Shown here piece after piece: positions 26,838 to 35,259 of a stretch of 64,000 bases of DNA. Origin of the DNA: Treponema sp. (GTDB lineage Bacteria > Spirochaetota > Spirochaetia > Treponematales > Treponemataceae); NCBI GenBank assembly GCA_024402505.1, contig JAKSTP010000010.1:1-64000 (forward strand), given 5' to 3'. How positions within the stretch are numbered: the stretch's first letter is position 1; the number at the start of each line of letters is the position of its first letter. Made by a program: the position numbers and the translations under genes. Below the pieces are notes generated by a model. That model was given only the letters and a program-made list of their open reading frames with translations. It did no database searches and was not told the origin of the DNA.

Positions 26838-28641
26838 AAAATCTCCTGTAAAACGATCTCTGGCTTATCTTTCAAAACTTGCCTGGAAACACCGCCCCCG
26901 GGTTTATATCTGGTATGTCATTGCTTTTTTATGCAACCTTCTGCAGAAGGTGCGCTTTGTTGTGCTTCCAAAATTCATTTTTGATGAACTTATGCTTATG
27001 GTGGAATCTGCCTCCAGGGAAGCACACCTTAAGAATATTATTTTTTACGTAGGACTTACTCTTGGCCTTGAGCTTTTTACAAACCTTTTGAATAAAGTTG
27101 ATAACATTAAAATGGTTGATCAGGTTTACCTTGACCAGGTGATGAAACTGCAGATTTCAGACAAGTCTATTATGATGGATTTTGAACACACCGAAGATCC
27201 TGCAGTTCTTGATCAACTGAACCGTGCCCGTGAAGGTATTGACTGGTACTCCGGCGGTTTTACAGGCATTTTTGATCAGATTCTTTCCATTATAAGTAAT
27301 CTCTTTATAGCTTTGGGCGTGTTTACTCTTCTTGTGTTAAAGTGTCCAATGCTTCTACCGGTGCAGCTGGTTGCCATGGTGATTTCTATTATTATGGTTC
27401 ATAAAAATAATCTGATTGAACTTTCTTTCTTTTCAAAGTTGGCCAAGGATAACCGGGTTTTCGGCTATTATTTCTGGAATGTAGCAGATCCTCAGTTTGG
27501 AAAAGATATCCGGCTTTATGACGCCGCAAACATGCTTTCCGTAAAAAGTGATGTTTACCTGGACGGACAGATCAACAACACTAAGAAGAGAATCAACAAG
27601 CAGCTGCCGCGGGTTTTTGTAATGAACCTTGTTGACGTGCTTCGAAATGCGGTTTCCTACGTTTACATTGCTTTCCGGGCTATAAAAGGTTTTCTTACAG
27701 TTGGTGATATTACTCTTTGTCTGAACTCCGTTTCCACAGCCTACGACAGTATCCGGGGCATGATTATGGGCGTTCAGGAAGTGAATAAACGCTGTAAGTA
27801 TTTTTCGCAGTTCCTTACATTTATGGATCTTCCAAATGCACATCTTTACGGCAATACCCCCGTTCAGGAAGGAGATCACGAAATTGAGTTCCGTGACGTA
27901 AGTTTTAAATATCCAAGAAGCGAAGAATTTGTTCTTGAACATGTAAATATCACTATTAAAAGCGGTGAGCACTTGTCGGTAGTTGGACTCAACGGGGCTG
28001 GAAAGACCACTTTCATCAAGCTTTTGTGCAGGCTTTACGATGTAACAAGCGGCCAGATTTTAATTGACGGCATAAATATCAAGGAATATTCCGATGAAGA
28101 ATATAAGAAGCTTTTTGCAGTGCTTTTTCAGGATTTTAAGCTTTTTGCCTTTGCTTTCCGCGAAAATATTACACTTTCTGATTCTGAATACCCTTTAGGC
28201 GACGATCAGAAAGCCATTATAGAAAAGATTGTAACTCAAGCCGGTCTTAAAGAAGACGTAAAAAAACTTAAGCTTGGCCTTGAGACTCCTGTTTTCAAAA
28301 GTTATGACAAAGATGGAACCGAGCTTTCCGGTGGCCAGCAGCAGAAAACGGCCATTTCCCGGGCTCTTTACAAAGATGCTCCAATCGTCATTCTTGATGA
28401 ACCAACCGCAGCACTAGATCCTGTGGCCGAATATGAAATCTACCGGCAGTTTAACACTCTGGTAGGTGGAAAAACGGCTGTTTATATAAGTCACCGGCTT
28501 AGTTCCTGCAAATTCTGTGACCGCATTGCAGTTTTTGCCGACCACACCATAAAAGAGTACGGCACCCACGAAGAACTGGTGAAATTGGAAAACGGTATTT
28601 ATTCCCGCATGTTCAATGAGCAGGCAAAATACTACAGGTAA
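26827..28641 (+). CDS. ABC transporter, fused permease and ATPase (exporter half 2)
   Basis: 604 residues with the same layout as the upstream gene: a membrane domain, Walker A GLNGAGKTT, signature LSGGQQQKTAISRAL, Walker B IVILDEPTAALD and H-loop ISHRLSS. A GGAGG site precedes the ATG, which lies inside the preceding gene. The GH10 gene follows after 30 nt. Such pairs in Firmicutes and spirochetes export peptides, lipids or drugs; coupling with a xylanase does not identify the substrate. Confidence 0.88.
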   Translation: MNNKKSPVKRSLAYLSKLAWKHRPRVYIWYVIAFLCNLLQKVRFVVLPKFIFDELMLMVESASREAHLKNIIFYVGLTLGLELFTNLLNKVDNIKMVDQVYLDQVMKLQISDKSIMMDFEHTEDPAVLDQLNRAREGIDWYSGGFTGIFDQILSIISNLFIALGVFTLLVLKCPMLLPVQLVAMVISIIMVHKNNLIELSFFSKLAKDNRVFGYYFWNVADPQFGKDIRLYDAANMLSVKSDVYLDGQINNTKKRINKQLPRVFVMNLVDVLRNAVSYVYIAFRAIKGFLTVGDITLCLNSVSTAYDSIRGMIMGVQEVNKRCKYFSQFLTFMDLPNAHLYGNTPVQEGDHEIEFRDVSFKYPRSEEFVLEHVNITIKSGEHLSVVGLNGAGKTTFIKLLCRLYDVTSGQILIDGINIKEYSDEEYKKLFAVLFQDFKLFAFAFRENITLSDSEYPLGDDQKAIIEKIVTQAGLKEDVKKLKLGLETPVFKSYDKDGTELSGGQQQKTAISRALYKDAPIVILDEPTAALDPVAEYEIYRQFNTLVGGKTAVYISHRLSSCKFCDRIAVFADHTIKEYGTHEELVKLENGIYSRMFNEQAKYYR

Positions 28642-28671
28642 TAAATTATCAGAATCATCTCTGGAGGATTT

Positions 28672-29877
28672 ATGAACAAGATTAATGAACGAAAAGCTGA
28701 AAAAGTAATCAGCGTAATGAAGGACGGTAGGGTGCTGGCAGATACAGAACTGCGTCTGCGCCAGACAAACCATGAGTTCCTTTTTGGTTGTGGTGCCTTT
28801 GATTTTGTAGGACGGGCAAAACTTGAACTGGATGATAACCCGAATCCAGCAGTTCTTGCTAAATACAGGGAAATTACCGAAAAATGGCTTAAGGTTTTTA
28901 ACTACGGAACTCTGCCATTTTACTGGGGAAGATTTGAAATTGAAGAAGGTCAGCCTCAGACAAATAACCGCATGGCTGCAGCAAAATTCCTTAAAGCTCA
29001 CGACAAGGAAGTTAAAGGTCATCCACTTTGCTGGCATACAGTTTGTGCAGACTGGCTTTTGAAGTATGACAACAAGACTATTCTTGAAAAACAACTGGGC
29101 CGTATTCAGCGTGAAGTTGAAGGTTTTAAAGGTGTTATCGACAAGTGGGATGTAATCAACGAAGTAGTAATCATGCCGGTTTTTGACCGTTACGACAACG
29201 CTATTACCCGTCTTTGCAAAGAACTGGGGCAGGTTGGAATTGTAAAAACAATGTTCGATCAGTGTGTAAAATACAATCCTGAAGGGACATTCCTTATTAA
29301 CGATTTCAATATGTCTGAAAAATATGCCGAACTTATTGAACGCTGTCTGGATGCCGGAGTGCGCATTGATACAATCGGTCTTCAGAGTCATCAGCATCAG
29401 GGATATTGGGGACGAGAAAAACTTGAAGAAGTGCTTGCCCGCTTTGAAAGATTCGGTCTTCCAATCCACTTTACGGAAAATACACTGGTTTCTGGTCCTC
29501 TTATTCCTGAACACATTGTTGATCTTAACGACTGGCACTACAATGATGACGATTCAAAACCAGAATTTGAAGAACGCCAGAAAGATCAGATGATTGAAAT
29601 GATCCGAATCCTTTTTGAAGAACATCCTCTGGTAAAAGCTCACACAAGCTGGGATTTTATGGACGGTATGTGGCTTAATGCTCCAAGTGGAGTGTTGCGC
29701 CGTGATGGAAGTGAAAAACCTGTTTACCACGCTCTGGACAATCTGATCAACAAGGAATATCACACAGAAGAAAATGTAAAAACTGACGGAAACGGAAATG
29801 TAAAAGTGGCCGGATTCAAAGGAAAGTACGTGCTTGAAACTCTGAGTGGCGAAAAAGTAATGGATCTTACACTGTAG
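28672..29877 (+). CDS. GH10 endo-1,4-beta-xylanase without signal peptide
   Basis: 401 residues of glycoside hydrolase family 10. The acid/base is Glu164 in WDVINEV and the nucleophile Glu269 in HFTEN. GHPLCWHT (116-123) is the usual substrate-binding segment. The N-terminus (MNKINERKAEKV) has no signal peptide, so the enzyme is cytoplasmic and probably cuts imported xylo-oligosaccharides. A short C-terminal beta tail (residues ~365-401) is of unknown role. GGAGG precedes the ATG. It is co-transcribed with the ABC pair. Confidence 0.9.
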   Translation: MNKINERKAEKVISVMKDGRVLADTELRLRQTNHEFLFGCGAFDFVGRAKLELDDNPNPAVLAKYREITEKWLKVFNYGTLPFYWGRFEIEEGQPQTNNRMAAAKFLKAHDKEVKGHPLCWHTVCADWLLKYDNKTILEKQLGRIQREVEGFKGVIDKWDVINEVVIMPVFDRYDNAITRLCKELGQVGIVKTMFDQCVKYNPEGTFLINDFNMSEKYAELIERCLDAGVRIDTIGLQSHQHQGYWGREKLEEVLARFERFGLPIHFTENTLVSGPLIPEHIVDLNDWHYNDDDSKPEFEERQKDQMIEMIRILFEEHPLVKAHTSWDFMDGMWLNAPSGVLRRDGSEKPVYHALDNLINKEYHTEENVKTDGNGNVKVAGFKGKYVLETLSGEKVMDLTL

Positions 29878-29898
29878 GAAAAATATAAACGGAAAAAT

Positions 29899-30056
29899 AA
29901 TATACCTACCGCGCCGGATTTCGCTTACGGTGGAGCCCCACTAAAAGTCACAGCTGAAGCCCGTTGTACTTTACTTGTGGCTTCGCCTTTTACGGGACTT
30001 CTAGCTTCAGGGCGCCTTTTTGTGGTTCCCCACCTCCGCGAATCCGGGAATGTAAC
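29899..30056. repeat. Palindromic repeat element C
   Basis: Long imperfect inverted repeat between convergent genes. The outer arm CCGGATTTCGC pairs with GCGAATCCGG; inner AAAAG..AGCTGAAGC pairs with GCTTCAGGGCGCCTTTT. Its minus-strand reading holds GGTGGGGAACC and GGGGCTCCACC, cores shared with elements A and D. It may act as a transcription barrier between the xylanase and methyltransferase genes. Confidence 0.7.
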
Positions 30057-30071
30057 TTGTTTTTTTCTGTT

Positions 30072-31202
30072 TTATTTCTTCAATCTTTTTTCAAGAACGA
30101 AGAGGTATTCGCTTACGTGGATGTTTCTTTGATTTAGGTTTCGGGAACCTCGGAAGGTGTTGTAGGCTATTTCTACCGTTTTCAGGTTCCCGTATTTATT
30201 TAACATTTCTTTCATCTGATCAAACGAGATGAATCCTTCGGAATTGTATGAAATGATGATAAAACGGGCGTCCAGGCGGCAGATGATTTCCTCAAGGCTT
30301 TCCAGGGCCAGTTTTCTTACATTGAAGGCCGATCTGTTCCAGTTGGAAGGAATGCCTGAAACACGGCTGATTTTTGTATCTTCGGGAAGTTTGTTTTCCA
30401 GAATAAGATTCAGCATGAAATAATTTGAGCCGTAAGGGTGCTGATTGTATGGTGGATCAAGATAAACGGCATCAAGATTTTTCAGCTCTCCTGCAAGAAG
30501 GGCTGCATCTTTTTGAAAAAGATGAACTTCGCTGTGAAAATTACTGAAAACTGGTTCAGGAAGGGTCAACGTTCCCATAATTCTTGAAAGGGCATTGCCT
30601 GCACGTCCTCCAAAAGCACCTTTCCCATCTTTATCTTTGTAAAACCCTTTGAAAACGCCGCTGGTGTTTGTGTGAACGGAAGCTTGAGTAAGAAGGGGAG
30701 CTAGAAAATAGTCTTCCATGTGATATGGAGAGGCCAGTTTTTCAATATAGTGACGGTAGGAATCAAGAAGAATAGCGTTTTCCCTTGTGTAAAAACAGCG
30801 TTCACCTTTTTCAACGGCTTCTGTGTTTTTAGGAGCGTATTCCTTTGCAAAAAGTCCTTCAATCTTGTTTTGTGAAACCTGATCTTCAATTTCCTTTTTG
30901 ATTTTAGAGTAAAGATTTTTGTCAAAGGAACTTTCGTTTGTAAGATAGCAGCTGTTTAATACCCGGGAGTAGTTTTCCAGATCGTTGGCATAAAGTACTT
31001 TTGAATATTTTTTCAGATAGCGGGAAACAATGCCTGAGCCGGAAAACAGGTCTGCCGTAACAAGCCTTTCTTTTCCCAGCTGCAGGCGGATTTCATCAAG
31101 TTCCACTCCTATATATCCCAAAAGAGAACGCTTATTTCCAATATAAGTGATTATATCTTTTGTGAGAAAATCGGGATTTTCGGAAAGTGGAACAATACTC
31201 AT
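30072..31202 (-). CDS. Orphan N6-adenine DNA methyltransferase (D12 class)
   Basis: 376 residues. The N-terminal TYIGNKRSLLGYI corresponds to the AdoMet-binding FxxxGxKR motif, DLFSGSG is motif I, and LDPPYNQHPYGSNY is catalytic motif IV (DPPY). A ~110-residue middle part is the target-recognition region. No endonuclease gene is adjacent. It starts 4 nt after the thioredoxin stop and is the last gene of the FTR-like / trxA / methyltransferase operon, an unusual association. Confidence 0.82.
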   Translation of the reverse strand: MSIVPLSENPDFLTKDIITYIGNKRSLLGYIGVELDEIRLQLGKERLVTADLFSGSGIVSRYLKKYSKVLYANDLENYSRVLNSCYLTNESSFDKNLYSKIKKEIEDQVSQNKIEGLFAKEYAPKNTEAVEKGERCFYTRENAILLDSYRHYIEKLASPYHMEDYFLAPLLTQASVHTNTSGVFKGFYKDKDGKGAFGGRAGNALSRIMGTLTLPEPVFSNFHSEVHLFQKDAALLAGELKNLDAVYLDPPYNQHPYGSNYFMLNLILENKLPEDTKISRVSGIPSNWNRSAFNVRKLALESLEEIICRLDARFIIISYNSEGFISFDQMKEMLNKYGNLKTVEIAYNTFRGSRNLNQRNIHVSEYLFVLEKRLKK

Positions 31203-31206
31203 GATC

Positions 31207-31521
31207 TTATTTTACAAGACCAAACTTCTTTACAAGATCTTCTTTTGTTGCATAACCAATAAGATAGTCTGTCTTAGCGCCGTCTTTGAAAAGCATAACT
31301 GTTGGAATACTCATAATGCCGTACTGCATGGCAAGACTTTCTTCGTCATCAACGTTTACTTTTCCTACTTTTACTCCGGAGTATTCGTTGGAAATTTCTT
31401 CGATGATTGGGGCAAGCATCTGGCATGGTCCACACCAGGTAGCCCAGAAATCAACAATAACCGGAACATCGCTTTTAAGCACTTCGCTTTCGAAGTTTTC
31501 TGTGGTAAGTGTAATCTCCAT
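31207..31521 (-). CDS. trxA: Thioredoxin
   Basis: 104 residues, a single thioredoxin fold with the active site WATWCGPCQML and the cis-Pro loop SIPTVMLF. It reduces cytoplasmic disulfides. The gene starts 2 nt after an FTR-like iron-sulfur protein, which suggests it is reduced by ferredoxin rather than by NADPH-thioredoxin reductase. A ribosome site GGAG lies before the ATG. Confidence 0.96.
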   Translation of the reverse strand: MEITLTTENFESEVLKSDVPVIVDFWATWCGPCQMLAPIIEEISNEYSGVKVGKVNVDDEESLAMQYGIMSIPTVMLFKDGAKTDYLIGYATKEDLVKKFGLVK

Positions 31522-31523
31522 AT

Positions 31524-31721
31524 TTACTTCTCCTTATAATATAACATGCAGTGACAGAATCCTTCGAAATCAGGATCTTTGATCTGTTCACGGAATTCTT
31601 TACACATGCATTTGGTATCTTCCGATTTTCCCATAACGCAGGGGCAGTAACCACCTTTTGCTTCGAGTCCCTTTTTTACAGTTTCGACAATCTTTTCGTC
31701 AGGATTCAGTTTAATCTTCAT
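31524..31721 (-). CDS. Ferredoxin:thioredoxin reductase catalytic-chain-like mini protein
   Basis: 65 residues with three CxC pairs: CPC at 26-28, CMC at 38-40 and CHC at 56-58, followed by MLYYKE. This is the pattern of the FTR catalytic subunit, a [4Fe-4S] protein that passes ferredoxin electrons to a thioredoxin disulfide, in its short archaeal/anaerobe form. Spacing between the pairs differs from plant FTR. No variable (beta-barrel) subunit is seen. Immediately upstream of trxA. Confidence 0.8.
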   Translation of the reverse strand: MKIKLNPDEKIVETVKKGLEAKGGYCPCVMGKSEDTKCMCKEFREQIKDPDFEGFCHCMLYYKEK

Positions 31722-31868
31722 GTCTTAAATATAAACAGTAAAGTGCCTTTGGGCAAGAAAATAAGAGAATTCCCAAAAAATAGGCATCGGACTCCTAATT
31801 AACAACCTCGAAATACCTTTATACTAAATAAAAACTGATTAGAAATCATTAAAAGATGGAGGAATACA

Positions 31869-33121
31869 ATGAAAAGTTGTATTAATAAAGTGGTAGGGGT
31901 ACTTGCAGTAGCAGCCCTTGTTTTGGGAGTAGTTTCCTGTGCAAATGATTTACCTGAAACACCAACAGAACATGAACACACATTTGCATCTCAGTGGTCA
32001 AAGAATTCAACGGAACACTGGCATGCAGCAACTTGTGAACATAATGATCAGGTAAAGGACAAGGCAGCACATAATTTTGGTGAATATGTTCCTAATGGAG
32101 ATGCAACAACACAGGCCGATGGAACAAAAACCAGAAAATGTTCTGAATGTTTTTATGAAGATACTGTAACTGATGAAGGCTCAAAACTGACTAGTCACAA
32201 CTGGGATGCAGGATTAATTACAAAAGCTAGTACTGTATCATCATTTGGAGAAAAACATTTACCTGTACTGATGCTGGCTGTGGAGAAAAAATAATACAAT
32301 ATCTTCCAACTGAGGCAGATGAAAAAGGATTTGTAAAAGTAAAGGGTGTTTCAATAGTAGGAAATGAACAGTGGACACCAGCTTCACGTGTTTTTGTCAG
32401 TGGAAGACGAATTACTATACCAACATTGCTTGTTTGTGACCACGAAGTAACAAGAGGTGAGTACAAGACTGTAATTGGAAGTTTCCCAAGTGAAGAAGAT
32501 ATTTATGATACAGATGATAGAACACTTTCAGGAGACGATGCCTTGAATGGTCCTGCAAACAATGTAAGCTGGTACGATGCATTGGTTTATTGCAATAAAC
32601 GTTCCGCCGCTGAAGGATTAACTCCTTGTTATTCAATTAATGGTTCAACAGACACTGGCACATGGGGAGCCGTACCAACTTCAAAAAATACCGATTGGGA
32701 TGCAGCAGCCTGCAATTTTAGTGCAAACGGTTACCGCCTTCCAACTTCTGCAGAATGGGAATGGCTAGCACGTGGCGAAGAAAAATATACTTATCCAGGA
32801 AGTAATTCAGTAGGTGATGTTGCCTGGATATCAGCCAATAACAATCGTAAAGGTCTTAGAGTAGTAAAAGCTAAAATGCCAAATGCATACGGACTTTATG
32901 ATATGGCCGGAAATGTTTGGGAATGGTGCTGGGACTGGCATAGCGACATAAACACTTCAACTCCTGCCAGTGGAGCTGTTTCTGGAGACGCTCGTACAAG
33001 ACGTGGTGGTGCTCGAGATAGTGGAAACTCTGTTAATTGTGAAGTTTCATATAAGGACGGAGATGATCAGTCTACAAGAGGTGGCACCTACGGTTTACGA
33101 GTTGTACGAACTGCTCAATAA
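31869..33121 (+). pseudogene. SUMF1/FGE-type lipoprotein, frameshifted at a poly-A run
   Basis: The first part (31869-32294) has a lipoprotein signal (VLGVVSC) and a Cys/His-rich repeat region (HEHTFASQW, HWHAATC). The second (in frame through 33121) is a formylglycine-generating-enzyme-like C-type-lectin fold: VCDHEVTRGEY, YRLPTSAEWEWLARG, GNVWEWCWDW and the final GLRVVRT. The reading shifts near 32251-32255, an A5 run. One extra A would give a continuous TFTCTDAGCGEK repeat and one protein of about 418 residues. It could be an assembly error, a true break or a slippage switch. GGAGG precedes the ATG. Confidence 0.75.
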
Positions 33122-33167
33122 ATGATAATAAAAAATTTATTTAATAGTATCCTATATTTTGGGAAGA

Positions 33168-33202
33168 GGAGAGAGTCTATAAACGGCTCTTTCCTTTTTT
33201 TT
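33168..33202 (+). terminator. Terminator after the SUMF1-type gene
   Basis: GGAGAGAGTC pairs imperfectly with GGCTCTTTCC and is followed by T8. Confidence 0.75.
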
Positions 33203-33212
33203 GTCCCGACCA

Positions 33213-33246
33213 CAAAAAAAAAGGCTTCAGATTTCTCTGAAGCCTT
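33213..33246 (-). terminator. Terminator of tRNA-Lys(TTT)
   Basis: On the minus strand AAGGCTTCAG/CTGAAGCCTT encloses a 6-nt loop and is followed by T9. It begins directly after the tRNA. Confidence 0.9.
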
Positions 33247-33319
33247 TGAGCTACACAGGATTCGAACCTGTGACCCACGCCTTAAAAGGGCGTTGCTCTA
33301 CCTACTGAGCTAGTAGCCC
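33247..33319 (-). tRNA. tRNA-Lys (anticodon TTT)
   Basis: Minus strand cloverleaf: GGGCTAC acceptor paired with GTAGCTC (one G-U), D-arm AGCTCAGTAGGTAGAGC, anticodon loop CTTTTAA, T-arm GGTTCGAATCC and discriminator A. No encoded CCA. Confidence 0.96.
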
Positions 33320-33343
33320 ATCCATTCTTGCGAATGTGAATAT

Positions 33344-33372
33344 AATATATAAGATTGCAGGATTTGTGTCAA
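33344..33372 (-). promoter_or_regulatory. Promoter of tRNA-Lys(TTT)
   Basis: TTGACA (33367-33372), 17 nt, TATATT (33344-33349) on the minus strand, 24 nt before the tRNA. Confidence 0.85.
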
Positions 33373-33417
33373 CAGGCATAAAGGAAATTTTTGAAAAATT
33401 TGTTATTTTTTTTCTGA

Positions 33418-33470
33418 AAATATTTACATTTTATTATTGCGTAAAACGCAATAATAAAATGTAAATATTT
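33418..33470. repeat. Perfect 25-bp inverted repeat upstream of ilvC
   Basis: Arms 33418-33442 and 33446-33470 are perfectly complementary around AAA. The centre reads ATTGCGT-AAA-ACGCAAT, and a third half-site TTTACGCAAT begins at 33474 inside the ilvC -35 region. It is A+T-rich without a T-tract, so it is a better candidate for an operator or cruciform than for a terminator. Confidence 0.85.
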
Positions 33471-33473
33471 CAC

Positions 33474-33502
33474 TTTACGCAATGCACCCATAAAGGTATA
33501 CT
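33474..33502 (+). promoter_or_regulatory. Promoter of ilvC
   Basis: TTTACG (33474-33479), 17 nt, TATACT (33497-33502). It predicts a leader of about 160 nt that contains palindromic element D. The -35 overlaps a TTTACGCAAT half-site. Confidence 0.7.
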
Positions 33503-33519
33503 GTAAAAAACTTGGAAAA

Positions 33520-33638
33520 TGATTTGTGGATTTCCCCGGAGTCGGGGTTCCGTCCCAAAATACAATCTGCACAAGCGAAGCGCGGAAGCCTGTATTTTGG
33601 GACGTGGTTCCCGACGGAAGGGGAAGTCCACGATTGTA
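33520..33638. repeat. Palindromic repeat element D in the ilvC leader
   Basis: Outer arms GTGGATTTCCCC / GGGGAAGTCCAC and inner arms GTCCCAAAATACA / TGTATTTTGGGAC flank the cores GGAGTCGGGGTTCC and GGTTCCCGACGG. The 348-bp gap between tRNA-Lys and ilvC holds this element, the perfect palindrome and the promoter, and no gene. Confidence 0.8.
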
Positions 33639-33668
33639 AGTTAGATTTTTTTTTACAGGAGACCTATT

Positions 33669-35147
33669 ATGGGTGACAATTATTTTAATGCTATTCCTTG
33701 GCGCGTAGCCAAACTTCAGCTGGGACACTGCCGTTCTATGGCAAAAGAAGAATTTGCAGACGGTGTAAATGCTCTTAAAGGCAAAAAAATCGTAATCGTA
33801 GGATGTGGTGCTCAGGGTTTGAACCAGGGACAGTGTCTTCGTGCTTCTGGTCTTGATGTATCTTACGCTCTCCGCGAATCAGCAATCACAGAAAAACGCC
33901 AGTCTTGGAAAAATGCTACAGAAAACGGATTCAAAGTTGGAACATACGAAGAAATGATTCCAACTGCCGACCTGGTAGGAAACCTTACTCCAGATAAGCA
34001 GCACACTCCTGTAATCACAGAAGTTATGAAACACATGAAAAAAGGATCAGCTCTCTGGTACTCACATGGATTCAACATGATTGAAGAAGGAATGCAGATC
34101 CGTAAAGACATCACAGTTGTAATGTGTGCTCCAAAAGGACCAGGTACAGAAGTTTGGCACGAATTCCAGCGCGGATTTGGTGTTCCTGATCTTATCGCCG
34201 TTCACCCTGAAAATGACCCAGAAGGAAAAGGATGGGCTTATGCTAAAGCTTTGGCTGTAGGTATGGGTGGTTCAAAAGCCGGTGTTCTTGAATCAGACTT
34301 CGTTGCTGAAGTTAAATCTGACCTTATGGGCGAACAGACAATCCTTTGTGGTATGCTCCAGGCCGGTACAATCGTATGTTACGACAAAATGATTGAAGAA
34401 GGCATTACACCTGAATATGCTACAAAATTCCTTATGCACGGTTGGAACGTAATTACAGAAGCTTTGAAATGGGGTGGAATCACAAATATGATGGACCGCC
34501 TTTCAAACCCTGCAAAAATCCGTGCCAACGCTCTTTCTAAAGAAATCAAGGCTCTTCTTGCTCCACTTTACCAGAAACACATGGACGACATCATCTCTGG
34601 TGAATTCTCATCAACAATGATGAAAGACTGGGCAAACAAAGATGTAAACCTTCTTACATGGCGTGAAGAAACAGGAAAACTTCCTTTCGAAAACAACAAA
34701 GAAGCAGCAGACGAAATCACAGAACAGGAATACTTTGATAAAGGTGTTCTCATGGTAGCTATGGTTAAAGCTGGTTGTGAACTTGCATTCGAAACAATGG
34801 TTGACGCTGGTATCAAAGAAGAATCTGCTTACTACGAATCACTCCACGAAGTTCCTCTTATTGCAAACCTTATCGACCGCAAACGTCTGTACGAAATGAA
34901 CAAAGTTATTTCTGATACAGCAGAATACGGTTGTTACCTCTTTGCCCGTGTTGCAGCTCCAATGATGGCAAAAGATCTTATGCCAAAACTTCACACAGAC
35001 GTTATTGGTAAAGGTCTTGATATGAAAGATTGCAGCGTAAACAACGGTGAACTGGTAGCTGTAAACGCAGAAATCCGCAACCACCCAATCGAAGTTGTAG
35101 GACGCAAACTCCGCGCTTACATGACAGCTATGAAACCTGTACTCTAA
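33669..35147 (+). CDS. ilvC: Ketol-acid reductoisomerase, class II (long form)
   Basis: 492 residues, the long enterobacterial-type enzyme with a duplicated helical domain. It makes the dihydroxy acid precursors of valine and isoleucine, using NADPH and Mg2+. The Rossmann loop is [11 protein letters not shown]. Catalytic segments include HPENDPEG and [10 protein letters not shown] with metal-binding Asp/Glu. AGGAG precedes the ATG. No other branched-chain genes are adjacent. Codon use looks more uniform (aca, gaa, gtt) than in its neighbours, fitting high expression. Confidence 0.96.
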   Translation: MGDNYFNAIPWRVAKLQLGHCRSMAKEEFADGVNALKGKKIVIVGCGAQGLNQGQCLRASGLDVSYALRESAITEKRQSWKNATENGFKVGTYEEMIPTADLVGNLTPDKQHTPVITEVMKHMKKGSALWYSHGFNMIEEGMQIRKDITVVMCAPKGPGTEVWHEFQRGFGVPDLIAVHPENDPEGKGWAYAKALAVGMGGSKAGVLESDFVAEVKSDLMGEQTILCGMLQAGTIVCYDKMIEEGITPEYATKFLMHGWNVITEALKWGGITNMMDRLSNPAKIRANALSKEIKALLAPLYQKHMDDIISGEFSSTMMKDWANKDVNLLTWREETGKLPFENNKEAADEITEQEYFDKGVLMVAMVKAGCELAFETMVDAGIKEESAYYESLHEVPLIANLIDRKRLYEMNKVISDTAEYGCYLFARVAAPMMAKDLMPKLHTDVIGKGLDMKDCSVNNGELVAVNAEIRNHPIEVVGRKLRAYMTAMKPVL

Positions 35148-35206
35148 TATGACAGGAATCTAGCATAAATATTTTGATATACATTTAATTATTATTTTGT
35201 TATCAT

Positions 35207-35243
35207 AAATGCACGCTTTCCATGTGGTTGGCGTGCATTTTTT
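35207..35243 (+). terminator. Terminator of ilvC
   Basis: A perfect 10-bp stem AAATGCACGC/GCGTGCATTT around a 14-nt loop, followed by T-rich sequence. The ribosome site of the next gene lies just beyond. Confidence 0.9.
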
Positions 35244-35259
35244 TATTTAGGAAGAAAGT

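Noticed and set aside
28414..29538. Long open frame antisense to the ABC exporter and GH10 genes (374 codons)
   Set aside because: Covers two genes with clear families on the other strand and has no homology or ribosome site.
30072..31202. Restriction-modification system
   Set aside because: Only the methyltransferase is present; neighbours are redox proteins and an intergenic repeat.
32426..33121. Independent SUMF1 gene with TTG start
   Set aside because: The frame continues upstream into the Cys-rich repeat, so a frameshifted single gene explains the data better.
31869..33121. Diversity-generating retroelement target
   Set aside because: The fold is compatible, but there is no reverse transcriptase or template repeat in the window.
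33503..33668. T-box or branched-chain riboswitch/attenuator in the ilvC leader
   Set aside because: No T-box sequence or leader peptide rich in Ile/Val/Leu codons was found; the folding is explained by repeat element D, which also occurs away from amino acid genes.
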